This document shows positions 1-8,000 of a DNA stretch of 64,000 nucleotides, one piece after another. The stretch is from NCBI RefSeq assembly GCF_033100395.1, contig NZ_JAWLVJ010000014.1:1-64000 (forward strand), written 5' to 3'. The DNA is from Terasakiella sp033100395 (GTDB taxonomy: Bacteria > Pseudomonadota > Alphaproteobacteria > Rhodospirillales > Terasakiellaceae). Below the pieces are notes generated by a model that did no database searches, was not told the origin of the DNA, and was given only the letters and a program-made list of their open reading frames with translations. How positions within the stretch are numbered: position 1 is the stretch's first letter; each line of letters starts with the position of its first letter. Position numbers and translations under genes: made by a program.

Positions 1-749
1 GACCACGCAGCAGAACACCAGCGTTGTCGCCAGCTTTTGCTTCGTCGAGAAGTTTACGGAACATTTCGATACCAGTTACAGTCGTTTTCTGAGTGTCTTT
101 CAGACCAACGATTTCAACTTCGTCACCAACAACGGTGATACCAGTTTCGATACGACCAGTTACAACAGTACCACGACCGGAGATAGAGAACACATCCTCA
201 ATCGGCATCAGGAATGGTTTGGATGTATCTGTTTCAGGCTGTGGAATGTGGTCATCAACAGCTTTCATCAGCTCGAGAATTTTCTCTTTACCGATGTTGT
301 CGTCACGGCCTTCCAGAGCAGCCAGAGCAGAACCAGCAACGATAGGAACATCTTCAAAGCCATAGCTTTCCAGAAGTTCTGTTACTTCCATTTCTACCAG
401 CTCAAGCAGTTCTTCGTCGTCAACCTGGTCAACTTTGTTCAGGAAAACAACCAGGGCAGGAACGCCAACCTGACGGGCAAGCAGGATGTGCTCGCGAGTC
501 TGAGGCATAGGGCCGTCAGCTGCGTTTACAACCAGGATACCGCCGTCCATCTGCGCAGCACCCGTGATCATGTTCTTAACATAGTCAGCGTGGCCTGGGC
601 AGTCTACGTGTGCGTAGTGACGTGCTTCAGTTTCGTATTCTACGTGTGCTGTAGAAATTGTGATACCGCGNCGTTTTACCATGGTCAACGTGACCGACAG
701 TACCGATGTTACAATGCGGTTTGGAGCGGTCAAACTTTTCTTTAGCCAT
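1..749 (-). CDS. tuf: elongation factor Tu, 3' truncated by window edge and interrupted by an assembly gap
   Basis: EF-Tu carries aminoacyl-tRNA to the ribosome as a GTP complex. The reverse strand starts MAKEKFDRSKPHCNIGTVGH and runs into the P-loop VDHGKT, then hits the N at 671. After it the frame changes and the protein resumes at RGITIST, followed by the DCPGH and NKVDQVDD regions, and leaves the window at AGDNAGVLLRG. By comparison with E. coli EF-Tu about 32 residues after GKT are missing at the N, and about 110 C-terminal residues lie beyond base 1. A good ribosome binding site (AAGGACG) precedes the ATG at 749. The gene is surely intact in the genome. tRNA-Gly and tRNA-Tyr upstream match the tufB context of many proteobacteria. 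Confidence 0.96.
671..671. other. assembly gap shown as a single N inside tuf
   Basis: The only ambiguous base seen in the window. The reading frame of EF-Tu differs on its two sides, and about 32 residues (roughly 96 bases) of a very conserved protein are absent. I infer a collapsed join, commonly caused by two nearly identical tuf copies, rather than a real deletion. Confidence 0.85.
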
Positions 750-807
750 TTTTCGTCCTTGAAATCTAATTAAATAGCAAACACAAAAACGACCACGTAA
801 GGAAAGT

Positions 808-881
808 TGGAGCGGGTGAAGGGAATCGAACCCTCGTATTCAGCTTGGAAGGCTGCTGCTCTACCATTGAGCTACACCCGC
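808..881 (-). tRNA. tRNA-Gly (anticodon TCC)
   Basis: Read on the reverse strand it begins GCGGGTGTAGCTCAATGGTA and ends with the pairing CACCCGC, discriminator T and encoded CCA (808-810). The TTCGATT T-loop is present and the anticodon TCC is at 847-849. It lies between tRNA-Tyr and tuf and is probably cotranscribed with both. Confidence 0.96.
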
Positions 882-949
882 CCTGTTCGCAATTTTCCGC
901 GGCGGTCTCTTGCAATATGATTACATCTGCTTCAAACAGCCTCTCTAAG

Positions 950-1034
950 TGGTGGAGGGAGTTGGATTCGAACCAACGTAGGCGTAGCCAGCGGATTTAC
1001 AGTCCGCCCCTTTTAGCCACTCAGGCATCCCTCC
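950..1034 (-). tRNA. tRNA-Tyr (anticodon GTA)
   Basis: An 85-base class II tRNA with a long variable arm. The reverse strand starts GGAGGGATGCCTGAGTGGC, has anticodon GTA at 998-1000, a GGTTCGAATCC T-arm, and acceptor TCCCTCC plus A and encoded CCA at 950-952. It is first in the tRNA-Tyr, tRNA-Gly, tuf series. Confidence 0.96.
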
Positions 1035-1200
1035 ATGGGAAAAGAGACCGCCATTCACATGACGCGTTGGGAGGGAATATGGAAAAATCGCTGCCCTGTC
1101 AACGCCAAAACACCCATTTTTACCGAAAAAAATAAATTGTTTCATTTCGGGCACACCTCCCCTATGGATTTACCCAATTTCCGATGATAAGTTGTGAACC

Positions 1201-2058
1201 ATGAACAAGCCAAAAAAACGCCGCGATAACCGTCAAAATCGCAATACGCCATCCAAACGCAAAACTGCCGATGGAATCGCAAAGCAACATACTCCCCGCA
1301 CGCCAACAGAGCGCCCAAAGGGACCGCCCTGGCTTTATGGGCGTCATGCGGTTATCGGTGCACTTGCCAACCCCAAACGCAACTGCCACCGTCTTTTGGT
1401 CACCGCTGACTTTCTAAAAACCCACGGGGAGGAATTAAGAGCGGCTGTTGATTCGGTTGATCGCAAACGCCCCGATGCAGAAGTGATGGACCGACGCGAC
1501 ATCGAAGATATGCTGCAAGGTGCCGTCCATCAGGGTGTCGCCCTGCAGGCTGATCCACTGGCGCGTGAAAATCTGGAAGATATCTTGGGTGATCTGGCAG
1601 AAAACACATTGATCGTTGCCCTTGATCAGGCAACAGACCCGCAAAACATCGGTGCAGTACTGCGCTCTGCGGCTGGCTTTGGTGCGATCGCCGTTGTTAT
1701 CCCCGACAAAAACGCCCCCGAAGTCACCGGTGCCATGGCCAAAGCCGCTTGTGGCGCCTTGGAGCGCATCTCCTTTATTCGTGTGACCAACCTGTCACGT
1801 GCAATGGAAGATTTGAAAGAAGCTGGGTTCTGGAGTGTGGGGCTGGATGGCTATGCCGAAATGCCCCTGTCCAAAGTCGATATGACAGGCAAAACCCTGT
1901 TGGTTATGGGATCAGAAGGCACCGGCCTTCGCCGTCTGACAAAAGAGAAATGTGATTTTCTAGCAAAAATTCCGATTTCTCAAGCCGTAGAAAGCCTCAA
2001 TCTGTCCAATGCAACTGCCGTTGCCCTATATGAAATCGCACGTCAGCGAGAAAGTTAA
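1201..2058 (+). CDS. rlmB: 23S rRNA (guanosine-2'-O-)-methyltransferase RlmB, SpoU family
   Basis: Methylates the 2'-hydroxyl of a conserved guanosine in the 23S rRNA peptidyl transferase region (G2251 in E. coli) using S-adenosylmethionine. The protein has 285 residues: a basic N-terminal tail (1-40), a SpoU_sub_bind domain (WLYGRHAVIGAL onward, about 45-120), then the trefoil-knot SPOUT domain with the three family motifs DQATDPQNIGAVLRSA, LVMGSEGTGLR and IPISQAVESLNLSNATAV. The ATG at 1201 follows a weak ribosome binding site. The 3' end overlaps the stop of the convergent gene by four bases. The long basic N-terminal extension is common in alphaproteobacterial members. Confidence 0.95.
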   Translation: MNKPKKRRDNRQNRNTPSKRKTADGIAKQHTPRTPTERPKGPPWLYGRHAVIGALANPKRNCHRLLVTADFLKTHGEELRAAVDSVDRKRPDAEVMDRRDIEDMLQGAVHQGVALQADPLARENLEDILGDLAENTLIVALDQATDPQNIGAVLRSAAGFGAIAVVIPDKNAPEVTGAMAKAACGALERISFIRVTNLSRAMEDLKEAGFWSVGLDGYAEMPLSKVDMTGKTLLVMGSEGTGLRRLTKEKCDFLAKIPISQAVESLNLSNATAVALYEIARQRES

Positions 2059-2825
2059 TTGGCAAAATAAGTCTCGTAAAGACCGTCTATAAAAATGGAT
2101 GATTTCAGCCGTGACAGACAGTTGTCAAGATCGCGCAAGAAAGCTTTGCGGTCTGTAATGTTTTTCGAGCGCTTGGACACAGTGGCAAAGTAGTTCTTCG
2201 CCCGGATGGGCTTACCCGACAGTTTAATCTGATCCAGGGCGTTTTCCAGTTTGGCAACGGCACTAAAGGCCCCCATCCCGATCACGGCCACATCAATATG
2301 CCCCTGAATGAGACGTAGCAGCAGGCCACGTTCATTGGAAAAATGCGACACACCATGCTGCGCATTAAATTGCTGAAATTCATCAGACACCTTCAAGCCC
2401 AGCAAAGTGCCCACTTTCAGGCCAATCAGATCCTTCATTTCTGTATACTTAAAATCAGAATCTGCCCGGACAAACACACCGTAGCCATCATACAACAACG
2501 GAACCTCTGAATATTCCAGCCAGTCTTCCCGCCCCTTTCGATGGCTGAAAACCCAAAGATCAAGGCTGCCATCGCGCATCAGCTGCATCGCCCGTTTCAT
2601 TGATGTCGCCACATGCTTGACCTTGATCTGATCCTCATCAAAGCATTTTTGCAGCATATCCATGGCATAGCCCTGTCCGCTCACCTGATTTTCTGCCTTG
2701 ATAAAATAAGGCATCCATTCCAGGTCCGGCATATTTATTTGTGAAATATCATGGGCATGGGTGCGCTCTGCCCCAACAAGGGCAAACATCAAAAACAAAC
2801 AGAAACGCCACAAAGATTGAATCAT
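2055..2825 (-). CDS. periplasmic solute-binding protein, SBP_bac_3-like, orphan
   Basis: A 256-residue exported protein: hydrophobic signal sequence at 1-20 (WRFCLFLMFALVGA), probably cleaved after HAH, then a two-lobed amino-acid-binding-type fold (SBP_bac_3 family), with MDMLQKCFDEDQIKV, DLWVFSHRKGREDWL and a GLKVGTLLGLKVSDEF segment that match lobe-crossing regions of the family. No permease or ATPase gene is adjacent, so it may serve as a receptor or an unassigned orphan instead of an uptake component. It is convergent with rlmB with a four-base overlap, and its promoter must lie in the AT-rich stretch 2826-3057. Ligand unknown. Confidence 0.75.
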   Translation of the reverse strand: MIQSLWRFCLFLMFALVGAERTHAHDISQINMPDLEWMPYFIKAENQVSGQGYAMDMLQKCFDEDQIKVKHVATSMKRAMQLMRDGSLDLWVFSHRKGREDWLEYSEVPLLYDGYGVFVRADSDFKYTEMKDLIGLKVGTLLGLKVSDEFQQFNAQHGVSHFSNERGLLLRLIQGHIDVAVIGMGAFSAVAKLENALDQIKLSGKPIRAKNYFATVSKRSKNITDRKAFLRDLDNCLSRLKSSIFIDGLYETYFAN

Positions 2826-2996
2826 AATTACCGCTTCGAAAAAACTGATCCTGTTTTTATAAAGAACTCATCGCAAAGCGTAAAGAAAACATGATTTCGG
2901 CGCATTTTTCATGATTTTTATTTATTTATTTTTTATTTAAAATCAATCACTTAATAAAAAAACAAGACCAATCGCAACTTTTTTGTAAAAAACCTC

Positions 2997-3024
2997 TTGC
3001 GCAACCCAAAAGCCTGCGTTAAGT
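2997..3024 (+). promoter_or_regulatory. putative promoter of tRNA-Thr
   Basis: TTGCGC at 2997-3002 and TTAAGT at 3019-3024 are 16 bases apart, followed by a GC-rich CCGCCCGC start region and then the tRNA at 3058. The discriminator-like GC stretch is common for stable-RNA promoters. Assignment by eye only. The rest of 2826-3057 is AT-rich and I see no gene in it. Confidence 0.45.
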
Positions 3025-3057
3025 TCCGCCCGCTTTCGAGGGAAAGCAACACATTAA

Positions 3058-3133
3058 GCCTCTATAGCTCAGTTGGTAGAGCAACTGATTTGTAATCAGT
3101 AGGTCCGCGGTTCGAGTCCGTGTGGAGGCACCA
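3058..3133 (+). tRNA. tRNA-Thr (anticodon TGT)
   Basis: A 76-base cloverleaf starting GCCTCTATAGCTCAGTTGG with anticodon TGT at 3091-3093 (stem CTGAT/ATCAG), a CGGTTCGAGTCCG T-arm, acceptor pairing with TGGAGGC, discriminator A and encoded CCA at 3131-3133. The anticodon stem, T-arm and acceptor stem all pair. Confidence 0.95.
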
Positions 3134-3141
3134 GAATTTTC

Positions 3142-3174
3142 AAGGACTTAGCTTTAATTAGCTAGGTCCTTTTT
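3142..3174 (+). terminator. intrinsic terminator after tRNA-Thr
   Basis: AAGGACTTAGCT (3142-3153) pairs with AGCTAGGTCCTT (3161-3172) around a short AT loop, with one mismatch, and runs into TTTTT. It ends the tRNA-Thr transcript; the inverted repeat could also stop phnF transcripts arriving from the other side. Confidence 0.8.
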
Positions 3175-3253
3175 CTGTTTCGGGGCACAAATGCACGACC
3201 TCAAGGTTTATCCCCCCTCCTGACCGAGACAAGATCACTAACTGAAAATCAAT

Positions 3254-3970
3254 TCAGTTGTTCACCAATAACTGGACGCGATCACTTGAAAAGCTGGTAA
3301 TCCCGTATTCAATTGGTTGGCCGACCACATCAACATCCACGCTTTCAGTTTGCAAAATGGGTTTGTTTTTGGCCTGTTTAAGCAAGGTTGCGATATTTGC
3401 AGTTGGCAACTGTGCGATGATGCGGGTGTATTTTCTTGTGTAATCCCGGATATCATAGTGTTTGAAACTTTCGGTAAGGGATTTTGTTTCTTCGAATATC
3501 TTTTCAATCCCTTTAAAACGATCAGCAGGCAAATAACTGACGGAATGTCCGAGCGGAATATCGTCGGCAACACTGATGGATTCCAGACGCACAACCGGCG
3601 TTGCGATTTTGATTTCCAGATTTTTAGCAACTGTCTTTGATGCTTTTTCGACGCTGGCCTTGATCAACAGTTTGTCTGGCAAACGATGGCGACCGGACAC
3701 CGTTTGGGAGAAGCGGGTGCGAGTCCCCAGTGGATAATCCAGCACAGCTTCCTGAACAAACGTGCCGCGTCCCTGTTCGACGCGTGTGACATTGGATTCT
3801 GTCAGGGCGGCTATGGCGCTTCTGACCGTATGGCGATTCACCTCAAATCGGGCGGCCAATTCCTTTTCCGTCGGTAATTTTTCTCCCGGTTTGAACATGC
3901 CTTGCGCAATATCTCTGAGAAGCTGTCGTTCAATTTGCTTCCAGATCGCTTCGCCTTTTTCCCATTCCAT
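3254..3970 (-). CDS. phnF: GntR/HutC-family transcriptional repressor PhnF
   Basis: Likely represses the carbon-phosphorus lyase genes until a phosphonate or an intermediate binds. An N-terminal winged-helix domain (about 8-74) contains GEKLPTEKELAARFEVNRHT, the typical GntR recognition-helix region, followed by the wing VEQGRGTFV. The C-terminal UTRA ligand domain spans about 94-234. I prefer the ATG at 3970 because GGGGG stands seven bases upstream; an ATG at 3976 is also in frame but directly abuts that site. It is divergent from phnG, sharing the 3971-4099 control region. Neighbouring phn genes make the phosphonate role secure; the effector is unknown. Confidence 0.9.
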   Translation of the reverse strand: MEWEKGEAIWKQIERQLLRDIAQGMFKPGEKLPTEKELAARFEVNRHTVRSAIAALTESNVTRVEQGRGTFVQEAVLDYPLGTRTRFSQTVSGRHRLPDKLLIKASVEKASKTVAKNLEIKIATPVVRLESISVADDIPLGHSVSYLPADRFKGIEKIFEETKSLTESFKHYDIRDYTRKYTRIIAQLPTANIATLLKQAKNKPILQTESVDVDVVGQPIEYGITSFSSDRVQLLVNN

Positions 3971-3988
3971 AATCATGCCCCCAAATCA

Positions 3989-4010
3989 GCGTCACAAAAC
4001 CTTCACCAAC
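3989..4010 (+). promoter_or_regulatory. weak Pho-box-like direct repeat upstream of phnG
   Basis: GCGTCACAAAA followed directly by CCTTCACCAAC forms two 11-base units, the spacing of PhoB boxes, but each core matches the CTGTCAT consensus in only four of seven positions. It lies between the divergent phnF and phnG. Phosphate control is expected for these genes, but this site is only a candidate. Confidence 0.2.
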
Positions 4011-4057
4011 TGACAATTGCCAAGCTGATGGAGAAAACATATAACAAGAAAAGATAT

Positions 4058-4072
4058 AGATGTCTAGATAAA
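4058..4072 (+). promoter_or_regulatory. candidate PhnF operator upstream of phnG
   Basis: The string TGTCTAGAT at 4061-4069, with the 6-base palindrome TCTAGA at its centre, lies 30 bases before the phnG start. The same nine bases recur at 16395-16403 in front of phnC. Operators of the HutC subfamily are typically built round GTCTAGAC or GTATAGAC. This fits repression of both transcription units by PhnF, but the second half site is degenerate. Confidence 0.45.
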
Positions 4073-4099
4073 TATTGAATTTGTCGAAAGGAGAAACTG

Positions 4100-4573
4100 G
4101 TGAGTAACACACAGCAGACCAATGACGCCGCCCTTCAACAGCGCCAGCATTGGATTTCGATTTTAGCGCGCTCTTCAGCCGAAGAACTGCAATCTTTCTG
4201 GGACGGCCTTTCCCTGACCCAAAGCTATCGCCCCTTGCGCCAGCCGGAAACCGGATTGCTTATGGTGCGTGCCCGCGCAGGCGGTGTCGGCCAGCGCTTT
4301 AACCTGGGTGAAACGACGGTGACACGTTGTTCCGTCAGTCTGGAAAGCGGTGAAATCGGCCATTCTTACGTTACAGGCCGTGACAAGCGTCATGCCGAAC
4401 TGGCTGCCGCCTTTGATGGATTGCTACAAAACCCGGACTGGCATACCCGCGTCATGGAAGATGTTGTCTCTGTCATCGAACGCCGCTTGAAAGAAACGCG
4501 CAAAACACGCGAAGCCAAAGTGGCTTCCACAAAAGTTGATTTCTTCACCATGGTACGAGGAGAAGACGCATGA
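4100..4573 (+). CDS. phnG: carbon-phosphorus lyase core complex subunit PhnG
   Basis: Subunit of the PhnGHIJ core that, with PhnI, transfers the methylphosphonate moiety to ribose of ATP. The protein has 157 residues, normal for the family (150 in E. coli). Conserved segments are the N-terminal QRQHWISILARS, LMVRARAGGVGQRFNLGE and the C-terminal TRCSV...GHSYVTGRDKRHAELAA region. The start codon is GTG at 4100, supported by AAAGGAG at 4087-4093. The stop overlaps the phnH start in ATGA, indicating translational coupling. First gene of the phnGHIJKLMN operon. Confidence 0.96.
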   Translation: MSNTQQTNDAALQQRQHWISILARSSAEELQSFWDGLSLTQSYRPLRQPETGLLMVRARAGGVGQRFNLGETTVTRCSVSLESGEIGHSYVTGRDKRHAELAAAFDGLLQNPDWHTRVMEDVVSVIERRLKETRKTREAKVASTKVDFFTMVRGEDA

Positions 4574-5181
4574 CCATCAGCGCCGAAACAGTAAATGGTT
4601 TCAACCTTGCGGGTTTTCAAAACCCAACCTTTGACGCAACCGAGGTTTTCCGTTGCGCCATGGACGCGATGGCACGTCCCGGCCAAATCCAGGACATGAA
4701 GGCCCTGTGCGCGTATCCAGACAGCCTGAATACACCGTCTGCCGCCTTGTTGCTGGCACTGGCCGATATGGAAACCAACATCTGGCTGTCCCCGGAACTG
4801 GATAGCGTGCAGGCCCGTGACTTCCTGGCCTTTCACACGGGATGTCGCATTGTGGAAGACCCGGCCCAGTGTCAGTTCGCCCTTATTGATGCACAAACAT
4901 CCGTTGATGTTTTAAAACCGCTTACAATCGGGTCTGCAGAATTCCCGGATCGTTCAGCCACCGTGATTGTCAGCGTTTCAAGCCTCAGCAATGAAAACAG
5001 CCTCACCCTGACAGGCCCTGGGATTCAGGACACACAGTCCCTGAGCGTGGAACCTCTGCCCAAAGATTTCTGGGTCTGGTTTGCCAATAACCGCCCGACT
5101 TTCCCTTGCGGTGTGGACGTGATTTTTGCTTCTGAAAACCAAATTTGTGCCGTTCCCAGAACCGTGAAAGTGGAGGGCTGA
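4570..5181 (+). CDS. phnH: carbon-phosphorus lyase core complex subunit PhnH
   Basis: Structural subunit of the PhnGHIJ core, a homodimer at the outside of the complex with a PLP-transferase-like fold that lacks the cofactor lysine. There are 203 residues (194 in E. coli). Family features seen are the opening NGFNLAGFQNPTFDATEVFR, the segment MDAMARPGQIQDM and the C-terminal LTLTGPGIQ...LPKDFW followed by FPCGVDVIF. It overlaps phnG by four bases and is followed by phnI after two bases. Confidence 0.96.
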   Translation: MTISAETVNGFNLAGFQNPTFDATEVFRCAMDAMARPGQIQDMKALCAYPDSLNTPSAALLLALADMETNIWLSPELDSVQARDFLAFHTGCRIVEDPAQCQFALIDAQTSVDVLKPLTIGSAEFPDRSATVIVSVSSLSNENSLTLTGPGIQDTQSLSVEPLPKDFWVWFANNRPTFPCGVDVIFASENQICAVPRTVKVEG

Positions 5182-5183
5182 TT

Positions 5184-6296
5184 ATGTATGTTGCTGTAAA
5201 GGGTGGCGAAAAAGCCATCGAAAATGCCCATAAACTTCTGGCGGAAGACCGCCGGGGTAACAAGGACGTCGACGAACTGCAGACCAAGCAGATTTCCGAA
5301 CAGCTTGGGTTAGCCGTCAGCCGGGTCATGGCCGAAGGCTCGCTTTATGATAAAGAGCTATGTTCCCTTGCCATCAAGCAGGCACGTGGGGACATGATCG
5401 AAGCGATCTTTCTGATCCGCGCCTATCGCACCACCCTGCCCCGCTTTGCCTATAGCAAACCGCTCGATACATCGGCCATGCAGATCGATCGTCGAATTTC
5501 GTCAACCTACAAGGATTTGCCCGGTGGTCAGGTGTTGGGTCCAACGTTTGACTATACCCATCGCCTGATCGACTTCGGTTTGAATGAAGAAAGCGATGAA
5601 GCTCCGACCGCAAATCTATCTGAAACGCCGATGGACATCGACATGCCACGGGTTCTGGATAACCTTTTAAACAACGAAGGACTTATCCAGCAGGAACCGG
5701 TACATGAAGACGAAGAAAATCAGCCAGTGGGGGATTTGACCCGTGAACCCCTGGATTTCCCGGCAGATCGTGATATCCGCCTGCAGAACTTGGCGCGTGG
5801 TGATGAAGGATTTGTTCTGGCCCTTGGCTATTCCACCCAGCGCGGCTATGCCCGCAACCACGCCTTTGTCGGTGAAATTCGCTTCGGAAATGCCAATCTG
5901 GTGATTGAACCGGAAGAACTGGGCTTCCCCATTGATATCGGGGAAATTGAACTGACCGAATGTGAAACGGTCAACCAATTCCAGGGGTCCAAAAAAGAAC
6001 CACCACAATTTACACGTGGCTACGGCCTCGCTTTCGGGCAGAACGAACGCAAGGTCATTTCCATGGCCCTTGTAGATCGGTCCCTGCGCGCGCGCGAAAT
6101 GGGCGAAGATGTGGTCGCGGCGGCTCAGGATGAGGAATTCGTCCTGTCTCACAGCGATAACATTCAGGCCACAGGTTTCGTGGAACATATCAAGCTTCCT
6201 CACTATGTCGATTTCCAGTCAGAACTGGAACTGGTGCGTCGTATGCGCCGCGAAGCTGAGGAAAAAGACACACAAGAACAACAGGCGGCGGAGTAA
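5184..6296 (+). CDS. phnI: carbon-phosphorus lyase core complex subunit PhnI
   Basis: PhnI acts as a nucleosidase that displaces adenine from ATP; with PhnG, PhnH and PhnL it forms the alpha-D-ribose 1-methylphosphonate 5-triphosphate intermediate. I place the start at the ATG at 5184 (MYVAVKGGEKAIENAHKLL), which matches the conserved family N terminus and follows GGAGGGC; the open frame extends 13 codons further but into phnH. The product has 370 residues (354 in E. coli) and contains the family segments RVMAEGSLYDKELCSLAIKQ, RAYRTTLPR and YARNHAFVGEIR. An acidic tail (EEKDTQEQQAAE) ends it. Confidence 0.96.
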   Translation: MYVAVKGGEKAIENAHKLLAEDRRGNKDVDELQTKQISEQLGLAVSRVMAEGSLYDKELCSLAIKQARGDMIEAIFLIRAYRTTLPRFAYSKPLDTSAMQIDRRISSTYKDLPGGQVLGPTFDYTHRLIDFGLNEESDEAPTANLSETPMDIDMPRVLDNLLNNEGLIQQEPVHEDEENQPVGDLTREPLDFPADRDIRLQNLARGDEGFVLALGYSTQRGYARNHAFVGEIRFGNANLVIEPEELGFPIDIGEIELTECETVNQFQGSKKEPPQFTRGYGLAFGQNERKVISMALVDRSLRAREMGEDVVAAAQDEEFVLSHSDNIQATGFVEHIKLPHYVDFQSELELVRRMRREAEEKDTQEQQAAE

Positions 6297-6302
6297 TTTC
6301 TC

Positions 6303-7208
6303 ATGACTTATCATGACGCTTTTCAGTCCGAATATAATTTTGCCTATCTGGATGAACAAACCAAACGCATGATCCGTCGTGCCATCCTGAAAGCCATTGC
6401 TATTCCCGGCTATCAGGTGCCCTTTGCGGGTCGTGAAATGCCCATGCCTTATGGTTGGGGCACAGGTGGTGTGCAAGTAACGGCTTCGGTTCTGGGGCCA
6501 AACGACACCCTGAAAGTGATTGATCAGGGCAGTGATGACACCACCAACGCAGTCAGCATTCGCCAGTTCTTTGAAAAGACGGCAAATGTGCAGACAACCG
6601 AAGTGACAACGGATGCATCCATCATCCAGACCCGTCACCGTATCCCGGAGACACCACTAAGCGAAAACCAGATTTTGGTCTATCAGGTGCCGATCCCGGA
6701 ACCGCTGCGTTTTCTGGAACCACGCGAAGTCGAAACCCGTAAAATGCATGCACTGGAAGAATATGGCCTGATGCATGTGAAGCTTTACGAAGACATCTCA
6801 CGTCATGGCCATATCGCCACGACCTACGCCTATCCGGCAAAGGTCGATGATCGCTATGTGATGGACCCGTCACCCATTCCGAAATTTGATAACCCGAAAA
6901 TGGATATGTGTCCGGCGCTTCAATTGTTTGGCGCAGGTCGGGAAAAACGGATTTACGCCATCCCACCCTACACCAAAGTGGAAAGCCTTGATTTCGAAGA
7001 CCATCCGTTTGAAGTTCAGAAATGGGAAGAAAACTGCGCCCTTTGCGGGGCAACCGACAGCTTCCTTGATGAAGTTATTCTGGATGACGAGGGCAACCGG
7101 ATGTTTGTTTGTTCCGACAGCCATTTCTGTCACGAACGCCAGGAAAAAGGTTTCCGTGGATCAGCCAATCAAGATGAGACAGACAAGACAATGGAGGCCG
7201 CACAATGA
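6303..7208 (+). CDS. phnJ: carbon-phosphorus lyase PhnJ, radical SAM enzyme
   Basis: Catalyses homolytic cleavage of the C-P bond, releasing the alkane and leaving 5-phosphoribosyl 1,2-cyclic phosphate. The unusual cluster motif is intact: Cys245, Cys248 and Cys270 in CX2CX21C spacing for the 4Fe-4S cluster, and Cys276 as the substrate-side thiyl cysteine. Gly36 in AIAIPGYQVP corresponds to the glycyl-radical residue Gly32 of E. coli PhnJ. The GWGTGGVQ loop (51-58) is also conserved. It has 301 residues, starts six bases after phnI and overlaps phnK by four bases. All residues needed for activity are present. Confidence 0.97.
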   Translation: MTYHDAFQSEYNFAYLDEQTKRMIRRAILKAIAIPGYQVPFAGREMPMPYGWGTGGVQVTASVLGPNDTLKVIDQGSDDTTNAVSIRQFFEKTANVQTTEVTTDASIIQTRHRIPETPLSENQILVYQVPIPEPLRFLEPREVETRKMHALEEYGLMHVKLYEDISRHGHIATTYAYPAKVDDRYVMDPSPIPKFDNPKMDMCPALQLFGAGREKRIYAIPPYTKVESLDFEDHPFEVQKWEENCALCGATDSFLDEVILDDEGNRMFVCSDSHFCHERQEKGFRGSANQDETDKTMEAAQ

Positions 7209-7990
7209 TCGGCGCTGACGACATTCTTTTGAGTGTAAAAGACTTAACCATGATGTATGGCGAACGGGTTGGGTGTCGCGATATCTCGTTTGACCTTTGG
7301 CCCGGGGAAGTTCTGGGGATCGTGGGAGAATCAGGCTCCGGCAAATCAACGCTGCTGAGCTGTATCTCCGGCCAGATTGAGCCAACATCAGGGGCCATTC
7401 AGTATGATACCCGCACGAACGGCATGCAGGACTTGTTTTCAGAAATGTCCGAACCGGAACGTCGTTTTCTGATGCGCACCGACTGGGCGTTTGTTCATCA
7501 AAACCCACGCGACGGCCTGCGTATGAGTGTCAGCGCAGGGGCCAATATTGGCGAACGTCTGATGGGTGTGGGCTGGCGTCACTATGGCAACATCCGCGAT
7601 ACAGCGCAGGATTGGCTGGGCAAGGTGGAAATCGCCGATGAACGTCTGGATGATCTACCGTCCACCTTTTCTGGCGGGATGCAACAACGACTACAAATCG
7701 CGCGTAACCTCGTGACTGGCCCACGTCTGGTCTTTATGGATGAACCCACGGGCGGGCTGGACGTATCGGTGCAGGCCAAGCTGCTTGATCTGTTGCGTGG
7801 TCTTGTTCAGGACCTGGGTCTTTCTGTAGTCATCGTCACCCACGATCTGGCAGTTGCACGACTGTTGTCGCACCGTCTGATGGTGATGCAGCAAGGACGT
7901 GTTGTGGAAAGCGGCCTGACCGATCAGGTGCTTGATGACCCGCAGCATCCCTATACCCAGCTCCTCGTTTCTTCAATTTTGCAAGCGTAA
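7205..7990 (+). CDS. phnK: ABC-type ATPase PhnK of the C-P lyase complex
   Basis: ATPase that docks on the PhnGHIJ core and drives its cycle; not a transporter subunit despite the ABC fold. It has 261 residues with Walker A GESGSGKST, Q-loop FVHQNPRDGLR, signature FSGGMQQRLQIARNL, Walker B LVFMDEPTGGLD and the switch histidine in IVTHDLAVARLL. The sequence resembles oligopeptide-type ATPases, as expected for PhnK. It overlaps phnJ in ATGA and ends ten bases before phnL. Confidence 0.95.
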   Translation: MIGADDILLSVKDLTMMYGERVGCRDISFDLWPGEVLGIVGESGSGKSTLLSCISGQIEPTSGAIQYDTRTNGMQDLFSEMSEPERRFLMRTDWAFVHQNPRDGLRMSVSAGANIGERLMGVGWRHYGNIRDTAQDWLGKVEIADERLDDLPSTFSGGMQQRLQIARNLVTGPRLVFMDEPTGGLDVSVQAKLLDLLRGLVQDLGLSVVIVTHDLAVARLLSHRLMVMQQGRVVESGLTDQVLDDPQHPYTQLLVSSILQA

Positions 7991-8000
7991 GGTCATTAAA

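Noticed and set aside
671..671. Programmed frameshift in tuf
   Set aside because: The sequence has an N and lacks about 32 essential residues; an assembly gap explains it.
2055..2825. Binding protein as part of the phosphonate uptake system
   Set aside because: It is of the amino-acid-binding type, separated from phnF by a tRNA and terminator, and phnD is present elsewhere.
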